Origin: Bacteroidota bacterium
GTDB lineage: Bacteria; Bacteroidota; Bacteroidia; 2-12-FULL-35-15
Reading direction: 5' to 3'
NCBI GenBank assembly: GCA_017303895.1
Contig: JAFLBF010000004.1
Span: 1-64,000 of the forward strand
DNA length: 64,000 nt
Shown: positions 1 to 8,430 of the stretch, one piece after another
Position numbering within the stretch: position 1 is the stretch's first letter
How the letters are laid out: the number at the start of each line of letters is the position of its first letter
Notes under the pieces: generated by a model
Seen by the model: only the letters and a program-made list of their open reading frames with translations
The model's database searches: none
What the model was told of the DNA's origin: nothing
Program-made: the position numbers and the translations under genes

Positions 1-43
1 GGTTCAACGAAAAAAAAGAGTTAAAATATAATATGGCGAGGTA
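1..43 (+). repeat. Direct repeat, copy 1 (tRNA-Met end, A-rich spacer, next tRNA start)
   Basis: This stretch recurs at 110-153 with a one-base difference in the A run. It begins with the tRNA T-loop sequence ggttcaacg, continues through an A-rich spacer and ends with ggcgaggta, the first nine bases of the tRNA-Met at 145. Because the window opens inside a T-arm remnant, the tandem array probably continues to the left. The repeat unit is about 110 bp. Confidence 0.85.
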
Positions 44-118
44 TCCGCCAGAGGCCGACAAGGCCCAGGTGGTTAGAGCGCAGGATTCATATCCGCCCAG
101 GCGGACACGGGTTCAACG
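35..118 (+). pseudogene. Degenerate tRNA-Met copy interrupted by two palindromes
   Basis: Positions 35-43 match the start of the intact tRNA-Met, and 70-91 match its D-arm to anticodon part exactly (161-182). The D-arm is interrupted at 44-69, where tccgccagaggccga (44-58) matches the 15-base palindrome at 39577-39591 in 13 of 15 positions. The part after the anticodon is replaced by tccgcccaggcgga (92-105). The T-arm is cut off after ggttcaacg. It cannot fold as a tRNA and looks like a decayed duplicate. Confidence 0.75.
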
Positions 119-153
119 AAAAAAAAAGAGTTAAAATATAATATGGCGAGGTA
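110..153 (+). repeat. Direct repeat, copy 2
   Basis: Second copy of the 1-43 sequence, leading directly into the intact tRNA-Met gene. The two copies bracket the degenerate tRNA copy, as expected from a tandem duplication of the tRNA gene with its upstream region. Confidence 0.85.
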
Positions 154-218
154 GCTCAGATGGTTAGAGCGCAGGATTCATAACCCTGAGGTCTCGGGTT
201 CAACTCCCGATCTCGCTA
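145..218 (+). tRNA. tRNA-Met (CAU anticodon)
   Basis: A 74-nt cloverleaf can be drawn by hand. The acceptor stem is GGCGAGG with TCTCGCT (two G-U pairs), the anticodon loop is TTCATAA, the T arm is TCGGG-TTCAACT-CCCGA and the discriminator is A218. No CCA is encoded. The first pair is G-U, not the unpaired C-A of initiator tRNA, so elongator Met is most likely; an Ile(CAU) tRNA cannot be excluded. The last pair of the anticodon stem is A-C. The 3' half (193-223) is repeated at 39592-39622. Confidence 0.9.
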
Positions 219-1782
219 CTAAACGGGACTTATCGTGAAAAAAATCGATGGTCCCGTTTTTATTTTCATCATAAGACCCTGAAAAACTGTCAATTACAGA
301 GAACAACCAATTCACTCTACCGGTTCGATAATCATTATTTTTCCTGTCAAATAGAATTCCTTCAGGAAATATCATTTTTTGCAAATTCAACTTCTGGGTA
401 TAATGACTACTTTCCCATACTGTATTGATTTTTGAAGAAATATTCACAGCAAATTCAATTAATTTTTCCGGGTTCGATAACTTCTGCTTCTCTTTTGGCA
501 ATTCATTCTCTATTTTGTCGATTTCGTTTTGATATTTTTGGGTGTATTTTTCATAAACTGTTCGATTTATATCCCCAATTGCATGCCTTTCCTCTATATT
601 TTCCATCTTTTTTTTCAAGTCATTCAAACTTTGATTCAGCAAGCTTTGATTTTCTGTTTTTCTAGCAGTCATATTTTCATAAGTGTATAACAATTGGAGT
701 TTCAAAGGCTCAATTAAAGATTGATCCCACTGAAATTGTGATAAAACCTTAACAAATTTTGAATGTAACTCTTTTTGACTCTTGTTGCATTTACAACCAG
801 CTTTATTACACTTATAATAGTATAAATTCTTTTTTCTTACCAAGTAACCTGTAAATGGAGTACCACAATCGGCACATTTAACAAATTGTTTTAAAGGCAA
901 ACTTTCATTATATCTGTTCGACTTATATCCATTCGTAGCCAATTTTTTGTTGATTTTTAAAAATTGCTCCGTGGTGATCATAGCAGGATGCTTCCCTTTC
1001 ACAATTTCTCCCTCAAGCATTCTATTAGCGACCATTCCAGCATAAAATGGATTTCTGAACATGTCTGTTAACAGCTGAATTGGAATTCGGAGTCCTAAGT
1101 CATTTAACTTTTTTACTATCAAAGGATGAGGCATATTCTGTTCCGCTTTCCATTGAAATGCCTTTTTCAGCAATTTTCCTTCATCATTTATAATTATTCT
1201 TTGTTCTTCTCCTCTTTTATGAGCATAGGAATACCCTTTAGGCAATTGACCTATCCATCCTCCATTCTGCAATTTCTCCTTCATTCCAATTACACATTTT
1301 CCTCGCCTAACTTCATTTTCAAATTTGTTGAGTAGAAGAAATAGATCTTGTTGAAAAATTCCCGAATAGTTTGTTAAATCAACATTCTGAGTTGCAGAAA
1401 GCAATGTAATTCCATGCTTTTTCAATTCATCTGCAAGCAAAATAGCACTTGCCCCGGAGCGGCTAAATCTGTCATACGAAAATACTATAATATAAGAAAT
1501 TTGTGCAGCATTTGTCTTTGCTGCTTTTATCATTCGCTGAAACTCCCTTCTTTCATCCGACTTTGCACTTTCATACGTTCCCCCAAAATAGGATACAACA
1601 TTTAAATCATGTCTCTGAGCATAATCCTTACATATCTTAAGTTGAGAATCCAAACTATGATTGCTTTCGGCCTGTTCTTTAGAACTAACTCTTGTATAAA
1701 TAAAAGCATTATTGGAAGAGGATCTAATTGATGATTTTTTACCCTTTGCAAATTCATCAAAGCTCGTCAAAGTCTTTTTCAT
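178..1782 (-). CDS. Large serine recombinase (site-specific integrase)
   Basis: A 534-residue serine recombinase that should catalyse integration or excision of the adjoining DNA. The N-terminal resolvase domain carries the nucleophile motif YTRVSSKEQ (Ser33), followed by the SYDRFSRSG motif. A 'recombinase' domain covers about 175-290, and a zinc ribbon with paired Cys lies near 305-335 (CADCG, then CNKAGCKC). A coiled-coil region follows at about 375-435. The last residues (SGVEPETSGL) are encoded by the antisense strand of the tRNA-Met gene. This is typical when an element sits at a tRNA 3' end and the original stop codon is lost or supplied by the target. Its start overlaps the small ORF upstream by 26 nt, suggesting co-translation. 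Confidence 0.9.
   Translation of the reverse strand: MKKTLTSFDEFAKGKKSSIRSSSNNAFIYTRVSSKEQAESNHSLDSQLKICKDYAQRHDLNVVSYFGGTYESAKSDERREFQRMIKAAKTNAAQISYIIVFSYDRFSRSGASAILLADELKKHGITLLSATQNVDLTNYSGIFQQDLFLLLNKFENEVRRGKCVIGMKEKLQNGGWIGQLPKGYSYAHKRGEEQRIIINDEGKLLKKAFQWKAEQNMPHPLIVKKLNDLGLRIPIQLLTDMFRNPFYAGMVANRMLEGEIVKGKHPAMITTEQFLKINKKLATNGYKSNRYNESLPLKQFVKCADCGTPFTGYLVRKKNLYYYKCNKAGCKCNKSQKELHSKFVKVLSQFQWDQSLIEPLKLQLLYTYENMTARKTENQSLLNQSLNDLKKKMENIEERHAIGDINRTVYEKYTQKYQNEIDKIENELPKEKQKLSNPEKLIEFAVNISSKINTVWESSHYTQKLNLQKMIFPEGILFDRKNNDYRTGRVNWLFSVIDSFSGSYDENKNGTIDFFHDKSRLVARSGVEPETSGL
193..223 (+). repeat. 31-bp direct repeat, left copy (candidate attL)
   Basis: This is the tRNA-Met T-arm and acceptor 3' strand plus five flanking bases. 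It is identical to 39592-39622. A repeat of a tRNA 3' end beside a recombinase gene is the usual mark of site-specific integration. The recombinase reading frame runs antisense through it. Confidence 0.6.
221..262 (+). terminator. Hairpin terminator after tRNA-Met
   Basis: The arms AAACGGGAC and GTCCCGTTT, separated by about 21 bases, are followed by a T-rich run. It lies directly after the tRNA and inside the 3' coding end of the recombinase gene on the other strand. Confidence 0.65.
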
Positions 1783-1960
1783 TTTTTAAAACTTTATTAT
1801 TGTAGACTGAATATAAGATTAAAGACATCTGTTCAAGTGCAGCAATTAACTCTTGCCCTTTGCTTTCATCTATTGACTCAAACCCTTTAAATTGTCTTAA
1901 TTCCGCTATTGTTATTATTTTTTTACCATTACCGGCTGGATCTTCATTATTTAACGTCAT
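1757..1960 (-). CDS. Small protein upstream of the recombinase
   Basis: A 67-residue protein from the ATG at 1960; a TTG at 1987 would add nine residues (MEFCVAQLL) and is also possible. It is predicted helical and acidic, has no recognised domain and contains a segment AELRQFKGFESIDESKGQEL. It overlaps the recombinase start by 26 nt in another frame, so the two are probably translated together. A role as accessory factor (for example a recombination directionality factor) is possible from position alone but has no motif support. Confidence 0.6.
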   Translation of the reverse strand: MTLNNEDPAGNGKKIITIAELRQFKGFESIDESKGQELIAALEQMSLILYSVYNNKVLKNEKDFDEL

Positions 1961-2043
1961 TAATAATTGAGCAACACAAAACTCCAAGATCTTTGGTCAT
2001 TTTGTGAATTCAACCTTGCATTTAGTCTCATTGACCTACTACG

Positions 2044-2919
2044 CTATTTTAAATCTTTAAATTTCTTTTTTACAATCTGTTTTAATTCAACAGTTTTGTT
2101 ATCAGACACATTAACCTCTATCTTTTGAAAAGGATACATTTTTTTTAATTCACCAAACGGAATCTTAACATTAACACGTGATTCTGATAGAATAGTATCC
2201 ATTTTATTTTTGGATTTTGTTATTGTCAATTTTTCAAATTGATTATTACGCATAAAATTCAACAACTTTCTTTCATCTTCTGAAATAAAATTTTTCTCAA
2301 AATTTTGAAATTTATCACGATTTATATCCAAACAAGCTCTTACCAATTGAGTAAGATCGATCATTAAATAGTTCAAATTAGGAGAATCTACAAGGAAGCA
2401 GATGTACTCTTCTGCATCAAAAACTTTTGCAGTTCCATCTTCAAAAATCAAAAGATAAAAATTGGCCTTACTCAGAACCGATTTATATACTGCATATTCA
2501 AGCATAGGCATATTAAACCCTACAATATCCTTACCTCTATTAAGAGAATCCTTCGTTGTTTTTATATTTTCAACCGGGAAGCCAAATACTCGAAGCTCAA
2601 AAATGATATTTACCCAAACTGACTCCATTACAGAGAATCTTCTCCATCCTTTCCCTTCTCTAGCAATATCTAACAAATCTTCTTTATCCCAAGAAGTCAA
2701 TTGCCGGGTAGAAATATTTGGGTTTTTCAATTGAAATCGTTTTTCGTTCAATAATCCCGAAATGCCACTTAACAAAGCGTTTCTACAATACTCATGAAAA
2801 TCATCAACAAAACGCTCTGTGTTTAGAATGGTATTAGCAATTGGCTTTCCTCCTGCTCTTGAATAATTTTTACGGGTAGCATCCGTAGTTGTCCTTGATG
2901 TAGTCATTGTAGTATACAT
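2044..2919 (-). CDS. MerR-like HTH regulator with unknown C-terminal domain
   Basis: 291 residues. Residues about 69-128 have the MerR winged-helix pattern: STRQLTSWDKE, then GKGWRRFSVMESVWVN, then an IIFELRVFGF-like helix. About 160 unrecognised residues follow, with a basic C-terminus. MerR proteins bind palindromic operators as dimers, and a clean inverted repeat lies 38 bp upstream of the start (2957-2978), so autoregulation or control of the recombinase operon is likely. It sits between the recombinase pair and the TcmP pair on the same strand, which fits a regulator of a mobile element. Ligand and effector are unknown. Confidence 0.65.
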   Translation of the reverse strand: MYTTMTTSRTTTDATRKNYSRAGGKPIANTILNTERFVDDFHEYCRNALLSGISGLLNEKRFQLKNPNISTRQLTSWDKEDLLDIAREGKGWRRFSVMESVWVNIIFELRVFGFPVENIKTTKDSLNRGKDIVGFNMPMLEYAVYKSVLSKANFYLLIFEDGTAKVFDAEEYICFLVDSPNLNYLMIDLTQLVRACLDINRDKFQNFEKNFISEDERKLLNFMRNNQFEKLTITKSKNKMDTILSESRVNVKIPFGELKKMYPFQKIEVNVSDNKTVELKQIVKKKFKDLK

Positions 2920-2956
2920 TCGTAATATTTCACAACAAATGTAAGGAAATTTTTAA

Positions 2957-2978
2957 AATATTACCAAATGGTAATATT
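2957..2978. promoter_or_regulatory. Inverted repeat, candidate MerR-like operator
   Basis: Nine-base arms (AATATTACC and GGTAATATT) around a 4-base centre, 38 bp upstream of the MerR-like start. Related half-sites (TTACCGA, near 2991, and TCGGTA, near 3035) occur in the same intergenic region, as does a short palindrome GTATCTAGAGATAC at 3057-3070. This is consistent with several regulator sites. Confidence 0.5.
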
Positions 2979-3169
2979 AAAAAAATAAATTACCGACATA
3001 TTATAATAAATAAAAAACAAAAATTTTTATTAATCGGTATAATGAATAGGTCACGAGTATCTAGAGATACGTTCCGTTTATCTAATGCTTTAGATGCTAA
3101 ACTAAGTGACTAGGTGATCGACTAGATTTGAAATAAAATACCAAAAAAACTTTATTAAAATCTTCTGTA

Positions 3170-3877
3170 TTAAATTTCTGGCATTTCATCATAAGTTTTC
3201 CCATTTAAAATTCGTCCAGCTTTTTTCTTATTTGTTCCTCCCCATTGCTTAAAGAAGAACGCAACATCCATATTTTCACACTGTGCTTGAATGTCCAATA
3301 CCCATTCAGGCTTCATTGGACGCGGTTTTCTGCCGCTTTCCCCTCCTACAATAACCCAATCGATTGATTGAAGATTAAGATTCCGTAAAGGCCCTATAAG
3401 TGGTTCACAAGACAAAAATTTAACCCTGGCTCTCGTTCTTCTTAAAAAATCAATTCTTTCTACAACTTTTTCATTTTCAACTGAAACGCCCATCCAAATG
3501 TTATGAGTCCATCTCAATTGTCGATGATATTCAAACAGAATGTCGGCCCTTTTTGTTAAAACTTGAAATACATGCTGTGGATTATCATTCATTACTTTAA
3601 ATACCTTTTGAATAAATTCCAATGGAACATCTTCATGAAATAAATCGCTCATTGAATTTACAAAGACAATTCTAGAGCCTTTCCACGTATATGGAGTTTT
3701 TAAAGCATCCTCATGAGTGGTAATTTCAAAGTTATTCTTGTATTTATCAATTCCCATTGCATGAAGCCTATTTGACATAACTTCCGCGTAACAAAATTTA
3801 CAACCAGCAGAGATTTTATTACAACCCGTAGTCGGATTCCATGTTAATTCGGTCCATTCGATTGATGTTTGAGCCAT
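3170..3877 (-). CDS. DUF5131 / phage Gp37-Gp68-like three-Cys protein
   Basis: 235 residues resembling the phage Gp37/Gp68 family (DUF5131). The start MAQTSIEWTELTWNPTTGC is typical, and the three-Cys motif is C19-x6-C26-x2-C29. A conserved core includes VFVNSMSDLFHEDVP and, later, GGESGRKPRPM. The Cys spacing and the GGES motif recall radical-SAM proteins, but I cannot show that chemistry. Its start directly follows the stop of the TcmP gene with no gap, so the pair is surely co-translated. The family occurs in phages and mobile elements, and its biological role is not established. Confidence 0.85.
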   Translation of the reverse strand: MAQTSIEWTELTWNPTTGCNKISAGCKFCYAEVMSNRLHAMGIDKYKNNFEITTHEDALKTPYTWKGSRIVFVNSMSDLFHEDVPLEFIQKVFKVMNDNPQHVFQVLTKRADILFEYHRQLRWTHNIWMGVSVENEKVVERIDFLRRTRARVKFLSCEPLIGPLRNLNLQSIDWVIVGGESGRKPRPMKPEWVLDIQAQCENMDVAFFFKQWGGTNKKKAGRILNGKTYDEMPEI

Positions 3878-4999
3878 TTAAATAATGATTTTCATTTGTA
3901 TTTTATCAGGAGTTTCTTTGTGAGCCTTATAGTTCAAATAGAAAGATGATTTTCTTGCAGTGCTTCCATCTTTATTTACGACTTCAATTTTCTTCTCAGC
4001 TTGCAACTTCAACAGAACTTGATTTGTGTGAGATGGTTTATGCCTTTGGTGCAATGTGAATTTGTATACATCACTATTTGTTTTAGGATTTACTAAAAAC
4101 TCTTTCAACTTTCTTTCTAGGATAAAAGTGTTTGGAGTTTTTGCAACTCCTCCAAATAGATTGGTATCGTCCTCATATTGCCATCCACGTCCTTCTTCTT
4201 CATCAATCTCCCATTTCGCGTCTTGCATTCTATCAAATCCGTAAATATGGCTTGTAAAGTAAAAAAGACAAAAGAATTGATTCTTATCCCGAGTAATGAC
4301 AAAACTATCAACAAAAAAATCATCCCCTAACGCATTCTGAAATCCATCATTCAATTTTTCAATAAAATCAATACCTGTTTCACTTTTGGGCCATTGGTCT
4401 TTGGGGACAATCTCAGAAATAAATTCTTTTAGTGATTCTGGGGTACCTTTTTCTTCAAATCGAAACATGAACTGAGTAGGAAGAAAGAGTAGCACTTCAC
4501 TTGATTTGCTCGTTAGTAAATTCCGAATATCCGACATCCTAATTTCCTTATATCCATAAGGATCAATAAAAACAAAAGCCTTTTCATTTTTCAACTTATT
4601 AATGAATTGCACAGTATTAGGCAATAAATTTTTGTAATCCTCATTACTGAATTCAAGCTTTCCCATCTCTTTGTTGTGAAGAGCTTTACTAGCAATTTCA
4701 TTTTGAAGTTTATCAGTTTTCCATTTTTCAATATCATTGAATAAACAGTTTATAGGCATCGTTTTATTACCATTGCTTTTTTCATGAATACTTTTTATCA
4801 CTTCTAATATTTGTAGTGGACTCCCCTTACCACCATTGTAATAAACACCCTCACCGCAAAACATGTCGAACAAATGAATCGCTTTTATATAACTCAATGA
4901 ATTCATTATATTTAAGTATCTTTCCAAATAGAGCTTTAGAAGACGAACCTTCACTTCCGAATGGTCGTACATCTTTGTTTGCGAATCTTTCAGGGCCAT
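3878..4999 (-). CDS. tcmP: Three-Cys-motif partner protein TcmP
   Basis: 373 residues from the ATG at 4999; an upstream TTG at 5044 gives a less plausible N-terminus. The protein has KVRLLKLYLERYL near the start, a methyltransferase-like glycine motif LFDMFCGEGVYYNGG and FVFIDPYGY, which resembles an N/DPPY-type catalytic loop. A wHTH-like C-terminus follows. This is the pattern of the three-Cys-motif partner family, always found beside a CxnCxxC protein, which here is the next gene. The order, with zero gap, supports a two-component complex. A nucleic-acid modification function is inference. Confidence 0.8.
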   Translation of the reverse strand: MALKDSQTKMYDHSEVKVRLLKLYLERYLNIMNSLSYIKAIHLFDMFCGEGVYYNGGKGSPLQILEVIKSIHEKSNGNKTMPINCLFNDIEKWKTDKLQNEIASKALHNKEMGKLEFSNEDYKNLLPNTVQFINKLKNEKAFVFIDPYGYKEIRMSDIRNLLTSKSSEVLLFLPTQFMFRFEEKGTPESLKEFISEIVPKDQWPKSETGIDFIEKLNDGFQNALGDDFFVDSFVITRDKNQFFCLFYFTSHIYGFDRMQDAKWEIDEEEGRGWQYEDDTNLFGGVAKTPNTFILERKLKEFLVNPKTNSDVYKFTLHQRHKPSHTNQVLLKLQAEKKIEVVNKDGSTARKSSFYLNYKAHKETPDKIQMKIII

Positions 5000-5239
5000 A
5001 GAAGTAGTATTTAATTTTTTATAAACAAATATAGGAAAAAGCAAAGTGTTACTTGGCTAAAATTCTTAGCAAAACATCTGCATGAGTCAGTATTCTTTAT
5101 TAGTTCAACTATGCACAAAGTAATAACATATTGCGAAGGCAGAAGTAGCTTTTACGCCTTATTTTTCACCTATAAACATCGTTTCTTATCAAACTTAACA
5201 ACATTCGAACATTTTGCATGATCAAAGCCATTTCGAAAC

Positions 5240-5731
5240 CTATTTCTTAATATAAAATTTATCCTTGTTATATCTAAGTAGGATAGAATCGTTATATATT
5301 CTCAAAACTTCTACCCCAGAAAATTGATCACCCACTGAATAATTACCAATCAAACCATTCAAGGATATAATCGCAATTTGTTTTTTAGTTTTAGTACTTT
5401 TTATTACACCATAATATTGAATTATAGGCAAATTACGACTATTAACTTGAGGATTTGAAGATGTCTTTTGAATATTACTATTAGTTTGCTGATCAGAATT
5501 CATTTTTATAATTCGTCTCTCCTTAACAATTTCCGCTAAAAACGGATCTGAATAATTGGCTTTTATGCTAAAGGTATCTAAAGAGACGCTCATTTTTTTC
5601 TTTTGATAAACTGGTGAGGTCAAAACATAATTATCACGCGCATCAATTGCGTGATATATTTTATACCCAATATATCCCCAAATTAAAATTGTAAAAGGAA
5701 TTAAAAACTTTAGAAGCTTTTTATTTTTCAT
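5240..5731 (-). CDS. PilP/GspC-like inner-membrane protein
   Basis: 163 residues: a single N-terminal membrane segment (about 7-23), a linker rich in Asn, Ser and Gln, and a small beta-rich C-terminal domain (about 105-163, with YYGVIKSTKTKKQIAI and YSVGDQFSGVEVLRIYND). This is the layout of GspC homology-region or PilP proteins, which link the inner-membrane platform to the secretin. It is the last gene of the run and overlaps the upstream lipoprotein gene by one base. Sequence similarity is weak; the call rests mainly on architecture and context. Confidence 0.6.
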   Translation of the reverse strand: MKNKKLLKFLIPFTILIWGYIGYKIYHAIDARDNYVLTSPVYQKKKMSVSLDTFSIKANYSDPFLAEIVKERRIIKMNSDQQTNSNIQKTSSNPQVNSRNLPIIQYYGVIKSTKTKKQIAIISLNGLIGNYSVGDQFSGVEVLRIYNDSILLRYNKDKFYIKK

Positions 5732-6663
5732 TATTGTCGCTTAAATCGTTTTATAACCGAAAACGCACTTAAATTGCCGGCATTATCAATTGTTTTTACT
5801 TTCCAATAATAAAATTGTCCAATATTAGAATTATAGAAATCATAGCTAAGAGCAGAAGTTATTGTATCAAAATAGCTAACAAAAGATGAATCAGAAGAAA
5901 TGAAAACATGATAATTTGCATTTGCCTCTACACTATTCCAAGTAAGTGGAACGGGATCAAAAGAGGTCGTATCATTAAATGGCAAGAAAGTTATGATCGG
6001 TACAGATGGTTTGGTTGTATCTATAGTAATGAGTCGTTCTGAATATGGTGAAACGGATTGATTGTTTTGAGCAATAACACGCCATTTATATACACCCTCA
6101 GAAGGGAATGTATAATTCGATGTTAATAATGAGGTAGATTGATAATTGCCTATTTGAACACCAGACTGATTAAAAACACCAAACAAATAACTTGTTGCAT
6201 TAGGCATGGCATACCAAGTAAACGATTGTGTTAGAGAATTTGTAGCCAGGTTATCAAGAGGGGTGTTTAAAAGAAGAGTTTGATTTCCAAGATTTAATGA
6301 GCTATCAATTGTCAAGTTATAAGTAATATAATCACTCACACTTACACTATTTTCCCCCCTTAGTCGCCATTGATAAGAACCAGGCTGAAGAGTATAAGAA
6401 AATTGAGTTTCGACAATAACAGTATCAACTATTAATTCTTGAATTGAGACAAAAGATGATTTTACAATTTGTAGCTTGTACTTAGAGGCTCCTTTCAATT
6501 CTTCCCACCAAAAACTTTGGGTATAATTAGAAGACACGGTATTGTCCAAAGGTGCAAGTACAACAACTGACTGACCACTAAGTTCTCTTTCTAGAAAGTC
6601 ATCGCAAGATGACACAAAAGACCATAAAATAACAATTACTAGTAAATAATATCTATTTTTCAT
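5731..6663 (-). CDS. Lipoprotein with three fibronectin III-like repeats
   Basis: 310 residues with a lipobox (LWSFVSSC, Cys20). Three repeats of about 90 residues follow, each with a Trp-rich strand and a closing YxW(R/K) motif (YQWRLRGEN, YKWRVIAQN, YYWKVKTIDN). Such modules are used for protein or glycan contact at the cell surface. It lies inside the secretion gene run, overlapping the PilO/GspM-like gene by 11 nt at its start. A role as pilotin or secretin-associated lipoprotein is possible, though the fold differs from known pilotins. Confidence 0.65.
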   Translation of the reverse strand: MKNRYYLLVIVILWSFVSSCDDFLERELSGQSVVVLAPLDNTVSSNYTQSFWWEELKGASKYKLQIVKSSFVSIQELIVDTVIVETQFSYTLQPGSYQWRLRGENSVSVSDYITYNLTIDSSLNLGNQTLLLNTPLDNLATNSLTQSFTWYAMPNATSYLFGVFNQSGVQIGNYQSTSLLTSNYTFPSEGVYKWRVIAQNNQSVSPYSERLITIDTTKPSVPIITFLPFNDTTSFDPVPLTWNSVEANANYHVFISSDSSFVSYFDTITSALSYDFYNSNIGQFYYWKVKTIDNAGNLSAFSVIKRFKRQ

Positions 6664-7195
6664 TATTCTGTTTTTTAATATTTTGTAAATAAATAGTTAC
6701 TGTCAAGGCATTTCTATTTGACTTAAAATCTTTTTTTGTCAAGTAATTAACGGAAGTAATTTTACCTAATCTATTTTTTTGTTCCAACAAATAAACAAAT
6801 TTCAACAAGGTTATAAAATCACCAGCTAGTGTAAACTTATTCGTCTCTATTAAAAGATCATCTTTTTGAGCAATTTCAGTTTCGGGAAATTCTTTTAATA
6901 TTGCATCGCTATTTTGACAGTAATTTGTGATAAGCTCAATTAATTTTTCAGATTTATGGTCGCCCTCACTATTCTGAAATACCAACTTACTATTAATCTC
7001 ATCCAATTCTGTTTGAAGCTGGGATACGACCAAAGGCGCATTTGAAGCAATCTCAAAACGCTCCACGTTTTTTTCATATTCATTATATGCAGAAATTGTT
7101 CTTTTAATTGAAACAAAATAGATAATAATGAAAAACAGAACAGATATAAATACCAACAGCTTGTTCTTTATTTTAAATGTAATTTGTTTATACAT
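6653..7195 (-). CDS. PilO/GspM-like assembly platform protein
   Basis: 180 residues with one N-terminal membrane helix (about 13-29), a coiled-coil segment (about 32-75) and a small alpha/beta domain ending in NALTVTIYLQNI. This matches the PilO/GspM plan, whose partners are PilN/GspL and PilP/GspC. Both partners are encoded on either side. Sequence identity to named families is low, so context carries much of the weight. Confidence 0.6.
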   Translation of the reverse strand: MYKQITFKIKNKLLVFISVLFFIIIYFVSIKRTISAYNEYEKNVERFEIASNAPLVVSQLQTELDEINSKLVFQNSEGDHKSEKLIELITNYCQNSDAILKEFPETEIAQKDDLLIETNKFTLAGDFITLLKFVYLLEQKNRLGKITSVNYLTKKDFKSNRNALTVTIYLQNIKKQNNEK

Positions 7196-7199
7196 TTCG

Positions 7200-8429
7200 T
7201 TATTTCAGTGTTATTTCTAATAAAAAAAAACCCGCTTCAAGAGCATTATCTTGCTTATAACTTAAAAGTTCAACATCTTTAATCCATTCTAATTGCTTGA
7301 TTTCTTTCATCCAATCATTCAAGTCAATACTCTTATTACAGTTGCCTGCAATTTTTATAGTATTCGTTTCAAACTCCAATACATCTGAACTATTCGAAGA
7401 CTCCTTTTTCTTTAAGGGATGTATATCCAGATTAATCCATGTTATTGAACGCGGCAAATTACTCGCTAAACAATCTGCATAATATGAGGTCATAGAATTT
7501 TCTAACAAACCATTCTGCTCCAAAAACTCCTTCTTTTGGAGCACCTCTTTTTTAAGTGTATCAACTGTTTTTAATGAAGAGCTATTAACTGCTAATTGTG
7601 AAACAAGATCCTCATTTTTACTCCAGTAATTATTAAAAACCAAAAAATTTGCAACCAGGATCGTAAGAGATAATAATAATACTAGCCAACCACGGAATTC
7701 AAATTTTTTTCTTTCAATAGACTCTGATATAATTTCACTTAATCTAAAATTGTTTAGCACTCCAACATCAGCATTCACAAAATATGATACAGCCGCTGAA
7801 AAGGGCAATACAGATCTCCCATCAATAAATTCTTCTCCGACAGAAAAAGTATCTTTTAAAATAAAATCCGGTAAAATTTCAACATCAACGATTACACTTT
7901 CTTTACTTGTAATTTTATAATTCAAAACGTAAGCAACCTTGGCAAAATTCAAATATTCCCATGAATAGTTTAAAACAAATGGCCCTAAAAAACAATTCAT
8001 AATCATTCTCAATCCTTGAGACTGAAAATTGACAATCAATTCATCTAATATAGAGTTCCGAACAACAGAGACAAAAGAATTTTCAGTGTCTATCCGAATT
8101 CTTTGTATACTAAACTCATTCTCATTTGCATTGGGTAAAACCTTATTTAATAGTGATTTAATTGGTTCATTCTCGTTACAATGAATCTTTTTATTTATTA
8201 CTCCTTTGCCAATTAATACTAGTATGATAGGTTCATTAGCCTGAATATGATTACGAAGTTGTTTAATATCTGTAATATCATTTACACTTTGAGAAATATT
8301 AAAGGCAGATCTTTTTCTTTTAAGTTTAACTAAATTAAATACATAAGTTCCATCGCCTTGCAAATGAACCTCTACACCATTAACAACAGTGCCTTTATTA
8401 AATATATTAAAATTGATATTAATACTCAT
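7200..8429 (-). CDS. GspL/PilM-PilN-like platform protein
   Basis: 409 residues: about 245 cytoplasmic residues, one membrane helix (about 248-266), then a coiled coil and a periplasmic domain (about 270-409, with SITWINLDI and WIKDVELLSYKQD). The C-terminal half resembles PilN/GspL. The N-terminal part could be a reduced actin-like PilM/GspL domain, since no separate pilM is present. It starts two bases before the secretin stop, within a tight operon. In type II systems this protein recruits the GspE ATPase to the membrane. Confidence 0.6.
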   Translation of the reverse strand: MSININFNIFNKGTVVNGVEVHLQGDGTYVFNLVKLKRKRSAFNISQSVNDITDIKQLRNHIQANEPIILVLIGKGVINKKIHCNENEPIKSLLNKVLPNANENEFSIQRIRIDTENSFVSVVRNSILDELIVNFQSQGLRMIMNCFLGPFVLNYSWEYLNFAKVAYVLNYKITSKESVIVDVEILPDFILKDTFSVGEEFIDGRSVLPFSAAVSYFVNADVGVLNNFRLSEIISESIERKKFEFRGWLVLLLSLTILVANFLVFNNYWSKNEDLVSQLAVNSSSLKTVDTLKKEVLQKKEFLEQNGLLENSMTSYYADCLASNLPRSITWINLDIHPLKKKESSNSSDVLEFETNTIKIAGNCNKSIDLNDWMKEIKQLEWIKDVELLSYKQDNALEAGFFLLEITLK

Positions 8430-8430
8430 T

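Noticed and set aside
145-218. Reading the tRNA as initiator tRNA-fMet
   Set aside because: The acceptor starts with a G-U pair rather than an unpaired first base, and the anticodon stem lacks three consecutive G-C pairs.
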